From positions 1-15,819 of the forward strand of contig JAULYZ010000137.1 in the NCBI GenBank assembly GCA_032117595.1: a stretch of 15,819 bases of DNA. Direction: 5' to 3'. This DNA comes from WLJO01 sp032117595. GTDB lineage: Bacteria; Actinomycetota; Acidimicrobiia; Acidimicrobiales; Ilumatobacteraceae. The notes under the pieces were generated by a model. That model was not told the DNA's origin and did not search any database. It saw only the letters and a list, made by a program, of their open reading frames with translations. Below are positions 1 to 6,272 of the stretch, piece by piece. The translations under genes and the position numbers were made by a program. The first letter of the stretch is position 1. Every line of letters begins with the position of its first letter.

Positions 1-865
1 CGACCTCGAGTGTGCTCTTGAACGACTCCACAAGACCGTGCGGCAGTCGGCGGACGAACCCGACGGTGTCGGTGAGCAGCACTGGCTCACCGCCGGGCAG
101 CGAGAGGCGCCGCGTGGTGGGATCGAGCGTTGCGAAGAGTCGGTCCTCGGCGAGCACACCGGCACTCGTGAGGCGGTTGAGGAGACTCGACTTGCCTGCG
201 TTCGTGTAGCCCACGATGGTGACGTTGAGCAATCCGCTCCGGTTGCGCCCCTTGCGCTGCAGCTCACGCGTACGCGACATCTCGGCGAGATCACGCACCA
301 GATGGTCGATCCGTCGCTGGATCGCGCGACGATCGACCTCGAGCTTGGTCTCGCCCTTGCCGCGTGTGCGGGTGCCGATGCCACCGGCCTGCTGCGACAT
401 GCTCGCTCGAGCGCCACGTCGCAGCCGCGGAAGCCGATAGCGGAGGATGGCAAGCTCCACCTGTGCCTTGCCCTCTTGGGTGTGCGCATTCTGGGCGAAG
501 ATGTCGAGGATGACAGCGGTTCGGTCGATGGCCGTTCGCCCGAGCAGCTGTTCGAGGTTGTACTGCTGTGCGGGCGAGAGCTCGTTGTCGAACACGACCG
601 TGTCGGCGTCCACCGCGAGACATACCTGCTTGAGCTCCTCGGCCTTGCCCTTGCCGAGGAAGTACTGCGGGTCGGGACGGTCGCGGTCTTGGGTGAGTCT
701 GGCCGCCTCGTCGGCGCCGGCGGTATCGACGAGCAGCGCGAGTTCGTCGAGCGATGCCTCGGTGTCCGTGGAGTCGAAGGGCGGGAGTGTCACGCCCACC
801 AGCACGATGCGCTCACGAAACGCACGCTCGATCAGAGTGGTGCCGAGCGCCTCGTTGTACGGCAT
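1..865 (-). CDS. hflX: GTPase HflX (3' end cut by window edge)
   Basis: HflX is a translation-factor-class GTPase that binds the 50S subunit and splits stalled ribosomes under stress (family knowledge). About 288 codons are visible and the C-terminal part lies beyond base 1. The N-terminal HflX domain includes a typical segment reading QYFLGKGKAEEL, and a linker follows with the family's GIGTRTRGKGETKLE stretch. The G domain then begins: G1 P-loop GYTNAGKS at residues 219-226, ATLDPTTR as the G2 region, and DTVGF as G3 at 266-270. G4 is outside the window. The ATG at 865 is chosen because it overlaps the dapF stop in a TGATG arrangement and puts the IERAFRERIVLVGV segment at the expected distance from the start. 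It is the last visible gene of the coupled miaB-miaA-dapF-hflX series. Assignment is firm. Confidence 0.95.
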   Translation of the reverse strand, partial: MPYNEALGTTLIERAFRERIVLVGVTLPPFDSTDTEASLDELALLVDTAGADEAARLTQDRDRPDPQYFLGKGKAEELKQVCLAVDADTVVFDNELSPAQQYNLEQLLGRTAIDRTAVILDIFAQNAHTQEGKAQVELAILRYRLPRLRRGARASMSQQAGGIGTRTRGKGETKLEVDRRAIQRRIDHLVRDLAEMSRTRELQRKGRNRSGLLNVTIVGYTNAGKSSLLNRLTSAGVLAEDRLFATLDPTTRRLSLPGGEPVLLTDTVGFVRRLPHGLVESFKSTLEV

Positions 866-1674
866 CAGGCGCCCGAACCCACGGGGATCTCGATCGAGCC
901 GATGTACACCGAGGGCCCGACCAGGGTGACCCGGCCGGGTGACGGGAGGTTCAGCAGTACTCGCGCGTCGCCGCCGTCCATGTGAACGAGCACCTCGCCG
1001 ACCGAAGCCGGAACGAGTCCCCATTGCACGGCCGCCCACGCGCTGGCACACGCACCGGTGCCGCAGGCCTCGGTGATACCGGCACCGCGCTCATGCACAC
1101 GCATCGTGATGGCGGTGGGTTCGGGCCCGGGATGAACCACCTCGAGGTTGACATCGGGGACGCGTCCGCCGATCGCTGCGAGGTCAACCTCGGTGACGTC
1201 GTCGACGCCAACCACGGTGTGGGGGTTACCGAGGTCGAGGTGGGCAACCGGCCGATCAGGATGGGCCCCGACCTCATTCCAGAACACCGAGGGACGACCC
1301 GCTCGCACCTCGCCCATCTCCACGCTGGCCACCACGGTGTTCGGGTCGTCGGTCGCCGAGAGTGCGACCTCACGAAGACCCGTATCGGTGTTGATCCGGT
1401 AAAGCCCGGGGCGGCCCTCCGAGACCGCCTGCACGAAACACCGGATGCCGTTGCCGCTCATCTCGGCGCGCGACCCGTCTGCGTTGAACAGCACCATCTG
1501 CCAGACACCATCGGGCTGCGGCAACGCAATGAGCAAACCATCCGCGCCAACTCCACGTCGACGCTCGCACCAGCGCATCGCCATCTCGGGGCCGAGCCCG
1601 ACATCGCCGCCGATCCAGACGAGGAAATCGTTGCCGAGCGCTTGGTGCTTGGTGAGCCGAATGAGTCGAGTCAT
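865..1674 (-). CDS. dapF: Diaminopimelate epimerase DapF
   Basis: DapF interconverts LL- and meso-2,6-diaminopimelate without a cofactor, in the cytoplasm. It supplies the meso form for lysine synthesis and peptidoglycan cross-linking. The 269-residue protein has the usual length. It starts with the family signature HQALGNDFLVW (residues 10-20). It has both catalytic cysteines: Cys79 in SGNGIRCF and Cys204 in EACGTGACAS, the base/acid pair of the two-base racemization mechanism. NPHTVVGV (150-157) is the conserved substrate-binding stretch. The ATG start overlaps the last codon of miaA by 4 bases (ATGA), and the stop overlaps the hflX start (TGATG), so translation is probably coupled on both sides. 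Nothing is missing or truncated. Confidence 0.97.
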   Translation of the reverse strand: MTRLIRLTKHQALGNDFLVWIGGDVGLGPEMAMRWCERRRGVGADGLLIALPQPDGVWQMVLFNADGSRAEMSGNGIRCFVQAVSEGRPGLYRINTDTGLREVALSATDDPNTVVASVEMGEVRAGRPSVFWNEVGAHPDRPVAHLDLGNPHTVVGVDDVTEVDLAAIGGRVPDVNLEVVHPGPEPTAITMRVHERGAGITEACGTGACASAWAAVQWGLVPASVGEVLVHMDGGDARVLLNLPSPGRVTLVGPSVYIGSIEIPVGSGA

Positions 1675-2591
1675 GTCGAGAGCGCCCCCAGCACCACCGA
1701 CAGCGCCTCCATCGGGTCGTGCTCGAGGTCAACCCAGCGTATGCGGGGGTCACGACGGAACCAACGATCCTGCCGCGCAGCGAACTGTCGGGTACGGACG
1801 ACGATGGTGGAGACCGCCTCGTCGAGTGAACACTCGCCCTGTAGATGGTCGATGAGCTCTTTGTACCCGAGCGCCTGCGCAGCGGTCCGTGAGAGCACGC
1901 ATCGCTCGAGCAGACCCCTGACCTCGTCGAGGAGCCCGCGGTCCATCATCTGTTCCACCCTCAACTCGATCCGATCGGCGAGTCGCTCCCGTGGCCAACG
2001 GAGCCCGACCTGCACGATCGGTGAGTCGGGGTAGGTCTCCAACCCCGGCCCGAACGACGAGAACGGACGACCACTTCCCTCGATCACCTCGAGGGCACGG
2101 ATGATCCGGCGCCGATTCGTCGGCTCCATACGCGCAGCCGCCATCGGGTCGCCGGTACGCAGGCGGGCGAACAGTGCACTGGTATCGGGCTCCTCCTCGA
2201 GTCGCGCACGGATGACGGGCCACGAACCCGGGAGGTCCAGCTCGTTGACGAGCGCCGCGAGGTACAGGCCGGTCCCGGCGACGAGGAGCGGCGTCCTGCC
2301 CCGGCGCGCGATGTCCCCCAGCGCGGCATCGGCGACGTGCTGGAAGTCTGCGACGGTGAAAGAGGCATCGGGGTCGACGAGGTCGATTCCGTGATGCGGC
2401 ACGAGCGCGCGGTCTGCCAACGACGGCTTCGCCGTGCCGATGTCCATGCCGCGGTAGACCTGCATCGCATCCACCGCCACGATCTCGGTGCTGCCGGCGG
2501 CCTGCGCAGCAGCCATCGCAAGATCGCTCTTGCCCGACGCAGTAGCGCCGACGATCGCAACCGCACGGATGTTGCGGTTGATTCGACTCAC
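1671..2591 (-). CDS. miaA: tRNA dimethylallyltransferase MiaA
   Basis: MiaA transfers a dimethylallyl group from DMAPP to N6 of A37 in tRNAs reading UNN codons, giving i6A37. The P-loop GATASGKS is at residues 15-22. The substrate-binding segment DAMQVYRGMDIGTAKP is at 41-56, followed by GTGLY near 108 and a C-terminal RTRQFAARQDRWFRRD segment typical of the family. At 306 residues the length is normal. The open frame continues far upstream inside miaB, but there is no P-loop family sequence there. I therefore chose the GTG at 2591, which overlaps the miaB stop in a 4-base GTGA fusion and places the P-loop 14 residues from the N-terminus as usual. Its product i6A37 is the substrate of the MiaB enzyme encoded just upstream, so the two steps are encoded side by side. 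Confidence 0.96.
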   Translation of the reverse strand: MSRINRNIRAVAIVGATASGKSDLAMAAAQAAGSTEIVAVDAMQVYRGMDIGTAKPSLADRALVPHHGIDLVDPDASFTVADFQHVADAALGDIARRGRTPLLVAGTGLYLAALVNELDLPGSWPVIRARLEEEPDTSALFARLRTGDPMAAARMEPTNRRRIIRALEVIEGSGRPFSSFGPGLETYPDSPIVQVGLRWPRERLADRIELRVEQMMDRGLLDEVRGLLERCVLSRTAAQALGYKELIDHLQGECSLDEAVSTIVVRTRQFAARQDRWFRRDPRIRWVDLEHDPMEALSVVLGALST

Positions 2592-4006
2592 GACGACGAG
2601 ACGGGGATCCGCACCCGGTGCATGGGCTCGAAGGTCAACTCGCGGAACACACCAAGAAGGTGGTGCGGCGCGGCATCGGTGATCTCGACGAGTGCGTATG
2701 AGCCGGTGCGCAGCGGAACCGTGGGTGCGAAGTGCACGAGTTTGTTCTGCCGGGTGCGCGCGCTCAGCACCGCAGGGTCCTTCTTCGAGGGCCCCTCGAC
2801 GAGGACCTCCTCCACGCGACCGATCCGCTCGCGGTGCCGCAGGAGCGCAGAACGCTCGATGACCACCCGGAGACGGGCGAAGCGTTCGGCGGTCACGGCA
2901 GGGTCGACGAAGCGGTCTTCCATGTCGGCAGCCTCGGTGCCGGGCCGTGGCGAGAAGATGAACGTGTAGGCGTAGTCGAACTCCGCAGCGGCAGCCACCT
3001 CGAGGGTGTCGGCGAAGTCGCGATCGGTCTCGCCGGGGAAGCCCACGATGATGTCGGTGGACACCGCAAGGTCCGGCACCGCGCGGCGAGCCTCGGTCAG
3101 GCGCTCGAGGTAGCGCTGCCCCGTGTAGCCGCGGTGCATTGCTGCGAGCACGGCATCGCTGCCCGACTGGAGCGGATAGTGAAGGTGTTCGCACACCGTC
3201 GGCGTTCCCGCCATCGCGGCAAAGGTCTCGGGGCGCATGTCCTTGGGGTGCGGGCTCGTGAAGCGCACGCGGCGGATGCCGGGAACAGCGCCCACGCTGC
3301 CAAGGAGTTCGCCAAACAGCGGTCGCAGCCTGGCGTCGGAATCGCCGGCCCCGCGTGCTGCTCGCTGCAGGTCGCGTCCGTAACTGTTCACGTTCTGGCC
3401 GAGCAGCGTGACCTCGGTGACTCCCTCGGCAGCGAGGGCAGCCACCTCGGCGACCACGTCGTCGAAGGGGCGACTGATCTCGGCGCCGCGCACTGCGGGA
3501 ACGATGCAAAAAGCGCACGAGTTGTCGCACCCGATCTGGATCGTGACCCAGGCGTTGTAGGTGGTCTCGCGCCGTGCCGGGAGCGCTGAGGGGAAGAGCG
3601 CGTGGTCATCGAGCACCGCTGCCTCGAGAATCTCGGTGACCGGACCGCGTTCGCTCGCCTCGGCAACCAGCACGGCCGCACGGTGGACATTGTGGGTGCC
3701 GAGCACGACATCGACGTACGGCGCTCGACTGCGAACGATGTCGCGATCCTTCTGCGCCAGACAGCCCGACACCACGATTTGGCGTCCGCTGCGCTCGTCT
3801 TTCCAGGTCTTGAGGTGGCCGAGCGTGCCGTACAGCTTGTTATCAGCGTTCTCGCGGATGCAGCAGGTGTTGAGTACCACGACATCGGCGTCGGTCTCGG
3901 ACTCGGCGGCAACCATGCCATCGGCCTCGAGCAGGCCGGCAATGCGCTCGGAGTCGTGCTCGTTCATCTGGCACCCAAACGTGCGCACGACAAAGCTCCG
4001 GGACAT
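2588..4006 (-). CDS. miaB: tRNA-2-methylthio-N6-dimethylallyladenosine synthase MiaB
   Basis: MiaB is a radical-SAM methylthiotransferase that converts i6A37 to ms2i6A37 in tRNA. The 472-residue protein has the N-terminal UPF0004 domain with three cluster cysteines (Cys12 in FGCQMN, Cys48 in NTCC, Cys82 in SGCLAQ). The radical-SAM CxxxCxxC follows at Cys160, Cys164 and Cys167 (GCDNSCAFC), and a C-terminal TRAM-like RNA-binding region ends the chain. The ATG at 4006 is preferred because FGCQMNEHDSER then sits at the family's usual distance from the start. A GTG at 4081 is also in frame, but it would translate through a strong hairpin and add 25 unconserved residues. A GGGAG directly abuts the ATG, closer than an ideal Shine-Dalgarno site. 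It follows recA by 102 bp, and its stop overlaps the miaA start. Confidence 0.96.
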   Translation of the reverse strand: MSRSFVVRTFGCQMNEHDSERIAGLLEADGMVAAESETDADVVVLNTCCIRENADNKLYGTLGHLKTWKDERSGRQIVVSGCLAQKDRDIVRSRAPYVDVVLGTHNVHRAAVLVAEASERGPVTEILEAAVLDDHALFPSALPARRETTYNAWVTIQIGCDNSCAFCIVPAVRGAEISRPFDDVVAEVAALAAEGVTEVTLLGQNVNSYGRDLQRAARGAGDSDARLRPLFGELLGSVGAVPGIRRVRFTSPHPKDMRPETFAAMAGTPTVCEHLHYPLQSGSDAVLAAMHRGYTGQRYLERLTEARRAVPDLAVSTDIIVGFPGETDRDFADTLEVAAAAEFDYAYTFIFSPRPGTEAADMEDRFVDPAVTAERFARLRVVIERSALLRHRERIGRVEEVLVEGPSKKDPAVLSARTRQNKLVHFAPTVPLRTGSYALVEITDAAPHHLLGVFRELTFEPMHRVRIPVSSS

Positions 4007-4020
4007 CTCCCAGAGGCTAC

Positions 4021-4072
4021 GGGAAAACGGCCGGTGGCCTGACCGCACCCCACCGGGCACGATCAGGCCACT
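4021..4072 (-). terminator. Hairpin between recA and miaB, possible terminator or attenuator
   Basis: A perfect 9-bp inverted repeat (GTGGCCTGA at 4034-4042 and its complement at 4063-4071) separated by 20 bases lies in the 102-bp gap after recA. On the minus strand it is followed, after a short GC stretch, by a run of four T (4024-4027). That is weak for a Rho-independent terminator. It may reduce recA readthrough into miaB rather than stop it. The structure is seen in sequence; its function is inferred. Confidence 0.5.
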
Positions 4073-4108
4073 GACACCCACGGCTCGCGGACCGGGTGGT
4101 ACTCCGAT

Positions 4109-5149
4109 TCAGTCGATGTCGATGGGTTCGTCGTCAACCTCAGAGAACGCCTCTGCGTTCTCGCCGAGGCCCGAGGCCTGACGGACCTTCTCGGAGACCT
4201 CGACCATGATCTCGGGATTCTCGGCCAAGAAGTTCTTGGCGTTCTCCCGGCCCTGGCCGAGCTGTTCGCCCTCGTAGGTGAACCATGCTCCCGACTTCTT
4301 CACGATGCCCAACTCGACGGCAAGGTCGAGGACCGAGCCTTCCCGGCTGATGCCCTTGCCGTACATGATGTCGAACTCAGCCTGCTTGAAGGGCGGGGCC
4401 ACCTTGTTCTTCACGACCTTCACCCGGGTGCGTGAGCCGACCACCTCGGCGCCGTCCTTGATCGACTCGATGCGGCGGATGTCAAGACGCACCGACGAGT
4501 AGAACTTCAGTGCACGGCCGCCGGGGGTGGTCTCGGGCGAGCCGAACATCACGCCAATCTTTTCGCGGAGCTGGTTGATGAACACGGCGATGGTGTTGGT
4601 CTTGTTGAGGTTGGCCGTGAGCTTGCGGAGTGCCTGCGACATGAGTCGGGCCTGCAGGCCCACGTGACTGTCGCCCATCTCACCCTCGATCTCGGCCTTG
4701 GGCGTGAGCGCCGCCACCGAGTCGATGACGATGACATCGAGTGCTCCCGAACGCACCAACATGTCCGCGATCTCGAGGGCCTGCTCTCCCGTATCGGGCT
4801 GGGAGATGAGCAGCTGGTCGATGTCCACGCCGATGGCCTTGGCGTACACCGGGTCCATGGCGTGCTCGGCGTCGATGTAGGCGCAGATTCCGCCGTTGCG
4901 CTGGGCCTCGGCCACCACGTGCATGGCGAGCGTGGACTTGCCCGAGGATTCCGGCCCGAAGATCTCCACCACTCGGCCACGGGGGACACCACCGATACCG
5001 AGAGCGATGTCGAGCGCCAGCGCCCCCGTGGGCACGGCCTCGATGCCCATGGAGGTCTTTTCGCCCATCCGCATGATGGAGCCCTTGCCGTACTGCTTGT
5101 CGATCTGTGCGAGCGCCATGTCGAGCGCCTTCTCACGGTCTGTGGTCAT
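4109..5149 (-). CDS. recA: Recombinase RecA
   Basis: RecA forms ATP-dependent filaments on single-stranded DNA, carries out strand exchange, and triggers LexA self-cleavage in the SOS response. The 346-residue protein has the Walker A motif GPESSGKST at 65-73, the Walker B strand ending VIVIDSVAAL near 141-150, and the DNA-binding loop region INQLREKIGVMFGSPETTPGGRALKFYSS. The acidic C-terminal tail ends EVDDEPIDID. No intein interrupts it. The ATG at 5149 is preceded by AAAGGGA at a 5-base spacing. An in-frame start at 5284 would add 45 unconserved residues and is rejected. The leader carries tandem SOS operators (5293-5335), so damage induction through LexA is expected. recX does not follow it; miaB does. 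Confidence 0.99.
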   Translation of the reverse strand: MTTDREKALDMALAQIDKQYGKGSIMRMGEKTSMGIEAVPTGALALDIALGIGGVPRGRVVEIFGPESSGKSTLAMHVVAEAQRNGGICAYIDAEHAMDPVYAKAIGVDIDQLLISQPDTGEQALEIADMLVRSGALDVIVIDSVAALTPKAEIEGEMGDSHVGLQARLMSQALRKLTANLNKTNTIAVFINQLREKIGVMFGSPETTPGGRALKFYSSVRLDIRRIESIKDGAEVVGSRTRVKVVKNKVAPPFKQAEFDIMYGKGISREGSVLDLAVELGIVKKSGAWFTYEGEQLGQGRENAKNFLAENPEIMVEVSEKVRQASGLGENAEAFSEVDDEPIDID

Positions 5150-5154
5150 CGCTG

Positions 5155-5182
5155 TCCCTTTCCCTTTCCGGCCAGAGCCGGA
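5155..5182 (-). promoter_or_regulatory. recA ribosome binding site with hairpin just upstream
   Basis: On the minus strand a perfect 6-bp stem with a TCTG loop (TCCGGC/GCCGGA, 5167-5182) ends directly before a purine run holding two AAAGGG copies. The second, AAAGGGA at 5155-5161, is 5 bases from the recA ATG and is the likely Shine-Dalgarno site. The hairpin leaves the site exposed, so it could keep it accessible or protect the message end. The base pattern is seen; the role is a guess. Confidence 0.5.
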
Positions 5183-5282
5183 CCTGTGCTGTTCCTGGAG
5201 TTCCGGTGTGGCCGGTCTCGATTCGATGAGCGGGACCCTACGAATGGGGTGTTGCAGGGTTTCGCCGACCACGAATGACAGC

Positions 5283-5312
5283 ACGGTAACTCCGAACAGG
5301 CGTTCGTGGCAA
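5283..5312 (-). promoter_or_regulatory. Predicted recA promoter (-35 TTGCCA, -10 TACCGT)
   Basis: On the minus strand TTGCCA (5312-5307) and TACCGT (5288-5283) are separated by 18 bp. This fits a sigma-70/SigA-type promoter with a TAnnnT -10 element. The whole of SOS box 1 lies inside the spacer, so bound LexA would occlude RNA polymerase. This predicts a recA leader of roughly 125-130 nt. The motif match is modest, but the coincidence with the operator raises confidence. Confidence 0.55.
5293..5306. promoter_or_regulatory. SOS box 1 (LexA operator) of recA
   Basis: CGAACAGGCGTTCG is a near-perfect palindrome fitting the Gram-positive/actinobacterial LexA operator form CGAAC-N4-GTTCG. It lies between the predicted -35 and -10 elements upstream of recA, the classical LexA target. 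The lexA gene itself is not in this window. Confidence 0.87.
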
Positions 5313-5321
5313 GCATTTCCA

Positions 5322-5335
5322 CGAACAAGCGTTCC
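5322..5335. promoter_or_regulatory. SOS box 2 (second LexA operator) of recA
   Basis: CGAACAAGCGTTCC keeps the full GAAC-N4-GTTC core and differs from the palindrome only at its last base. It lies 29 bp (centre to centre) upstream of box 1, just upstream of the predicted -35 element. Two boxes suggest paired LexA binding and tighter repression than a single site. Confidence 0.77.
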
Positions 5336-5342
5336 CCCGCAA

Positions 5343-5430
5343 CCAGCGGGGCGGCTAGCGAGGACCGGCGGGGCGGCTAGCGAGGACCAGCGGGGCGGCT
5401 AGCGAGGACCGGCGGGGCGGCTAGCGAGGG
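5343..5430. repeat. 22-bp tandem repeat, four copies
   Basis: Four head-to-tail 22-bp units start at 5343, 5365, 5387 and 5409. They are identical except for an A/G alternation at unit position 3 (A,G,A,G) and the last base of copy 4. Each unit holds the palindrome GCTAGC. A degenerate piece of the unit (CGAGGACCAG, 5433-5442) follows. The array fills the space between the recA operators and the 3' end of the DUF983 gene, whose TAG stop is taken from the GCTAG of copy 4. There are no unique spacers between units, so this is a minisatellite and not a CRISPR array. Confidence 0.92.
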
Positions 5431-5900
5431 CCCGAGGACCAGTTCGATCTCGCCCGCTCAGCCTCCGCCCCCGACCGCTCGGGTGGGAGCAGGTGGGGTG
5501 GGGTCGCCTCGGTGAACTCGTTGCGCTCGGGTGGGTGCACGGCGAGGTCGAACGCCGACCACAACGTATGGGTGAACGGATACGTGAGGATCGGCATCAG
5601 CAGCGCAATGGCTGCACCACCGATCGCAATCGGCAGGACCGCTACCTCGGGATAACTCACGATGATCGAGACGGTGAGGAACACCATGACCGAACCACCC
5701 GTCACCAGCGTTGCCACCGTCATGGCTCCGAGCTCGAAGCCGTCCTGACGTCGGTTCCAGCGCAGCCCGCACGTCCGGCACCGTTCGGCCCTGCGGAACC
5801 ACCCGACGAACCAGGCGCCGCGCCCCGAGCACCACGGACACCGCCGCAGGAGCGCACGGCCCACCATGCGGGTGAACGACGGACGCGGTCTCACGGACAT
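5421..5900 (-). CDS. DUF983-type zinc-ribbon membrane protein
   Basis: This 159-residue protein has two zinc-ribbon half-sites, CPWC at 21-24 and CRTCG at 41-45, followed by two hydrophobic segments at about 57-82 and 86-108 that should cross the membrane. This order (RCPWCGRG-like knuckle, second CxxCG, two helices) is the layout of DUF983 proteins, whose function is not established. The C-terminal 40 residues are hydrophilic and Pro/Glu-rich. The ATG at 5900 is chosen because it places the first CxxC about 20 residues in. The frame stays open farther upstream only because it runs antisense through tRNA-His. The site before the ATG has no clear Shine-Dalgarno. The stop codon lies in the last unit of the 22-bp repeat, so the C-terminus may have changed with repeat expansion. 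Family call is from motif layout only. Confidence 0.82.
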   Translation of the reverse strand: MSVRPRPSFTRMVGRALLRRCPWCSGRGAWFVGWFRRAERCRTCGLRWNRRQDGFELGAMTVATLVTGGSVMVFLTVSIIVSYPEVAVLPIAIGGAAIALLMPILTYPFTHTLWSAFDLAVHPPERNEFTEATPPHLLPPERSGAEAERARSNWSSGPR

Positions 5901-6033
5901 TGCACCAGCATGGCGGACGGCATCAGGCGGCGTGCGGAGGAGATGCCCACTGCCCGCCGATGACGGCACCAGGCCCAGCGCAGGCGTCAGCCGGTGGAGT
6001 TGAGCGCTCGGCATGCCAGAATGAGCAACCCTT

Positions 6034-6110
6034 GGTGGCCGTAGCTCAATTGGTAGAGCGACAGGTTGTGGTCCTGTAGGTCGCGGGTTCGATTCCCGTC
6101 GGTCACCCCA
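6034..6110 (+). tRNA. tRNA-His (anticodon GTG)
   Basis: A complete cloverleaf is visible. The 7-bp acceptor is GTGGCCG/CGGTCAC. The D stem is GCTC/GAGC, and the anticodon stem ACAGG/CCTGT encloses loop TTGTGGT with GTG at 6068-6070. The T stem CGGGT-type arm carries GTTCGATTC. An extra G at 6034 sits before the acceptor opposite C73 (6107), the G-1 identity element of tRNA-His. CCA is encoded at 6108-6110. The 133 bases between it and the DUF983 gene hold no gene I can support. Confidence 0.97.
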
Positions 6111-6153
6111 GTTCGACAGCAACCGAATCACCAGATGCACAGCGGCGTGCCGC

Positions 6154-6159
6154 TAGCAT
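6154..6159 (+). promoter_or_regulatory. Possible -10 element for tRNA-Lys
   Basis: TAGCAT fits the TAnnnT form of a -10 element and ends 10 bases before the tRNA-Lys 5' end. No convincing -35 is found at 16-18 bp. A short inverted repeat (AGCGG/CCGCT, 6141-6154) precedes it and could instead belong to the 3' end of the tRNA-His transcript. Weak. Confidence 0.3.
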
Positions 6160-6169
6160 CGGCGTTCCT

Positions 6170-6244
6170 GCCTCTCTAGCTCAATGGTAGAGCAACGGAC
6201 TCTTAATCCGCAGGTTCAGGGTTCGAGCCCCTGGGGAGGCACCA
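6170..6244 (+). tRNA. tRNA-Lys (anticodon CTT)
   Basis: The acceptor stem is GCCTCTC/GGGAGGC, the D stem GCTC/GAGC, and the T arm CAGGG-TTCGAGC-CCCTG. The anticodon loop CTCTTAA has CTT at 6202-6204, on a CGGA/TCCG stem with an A-C mismatch at its outer pair. A73 and an encoded CCA follow at 6241-6244. It lies 59 bp after tRNA-His on the same strand and reads AAG, the favoured lysine codon in high-GC genomes. Confidence 0.97.
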
Positions 6245-6272
6245 GCACTGCAGATCGTGAGCGTTGCTCCGA

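Noticed and set aside
38..985. Plus-strand open frame opposite hflX and dapF
   Set aside because: Antisense shadow of two well-conserved genes, with no family motifs of its own.
2592..3530. Long upstream extension of the miaA frame
   Set aside because: It lies entirely inside miaB in another frame, is Arg/Pro/His-rich like other shadow frames, and the conserved MiaA sequence begins only after the GTG at 2591.
4007..4081. Alternative GTG start of miaB at 4081
   Set aside because: It would add 25 unconserved residues and place the 9-bp stem hairpin inside coding sequence. The ATG at 4006 fits the family N-terminus.
5343..5430. CRISPR-like array
   Set aside because: The units are directly adjacent with no unique spacers, and no cas genes are nearby.
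6000..6028. Possible -35 (TTGAGC) and -10 upstream of tRNA-His
   Set aside because: No -10-like hexamer lies at 16-18 bp from TTGAGC. CAGAAT is only 11 bp away.
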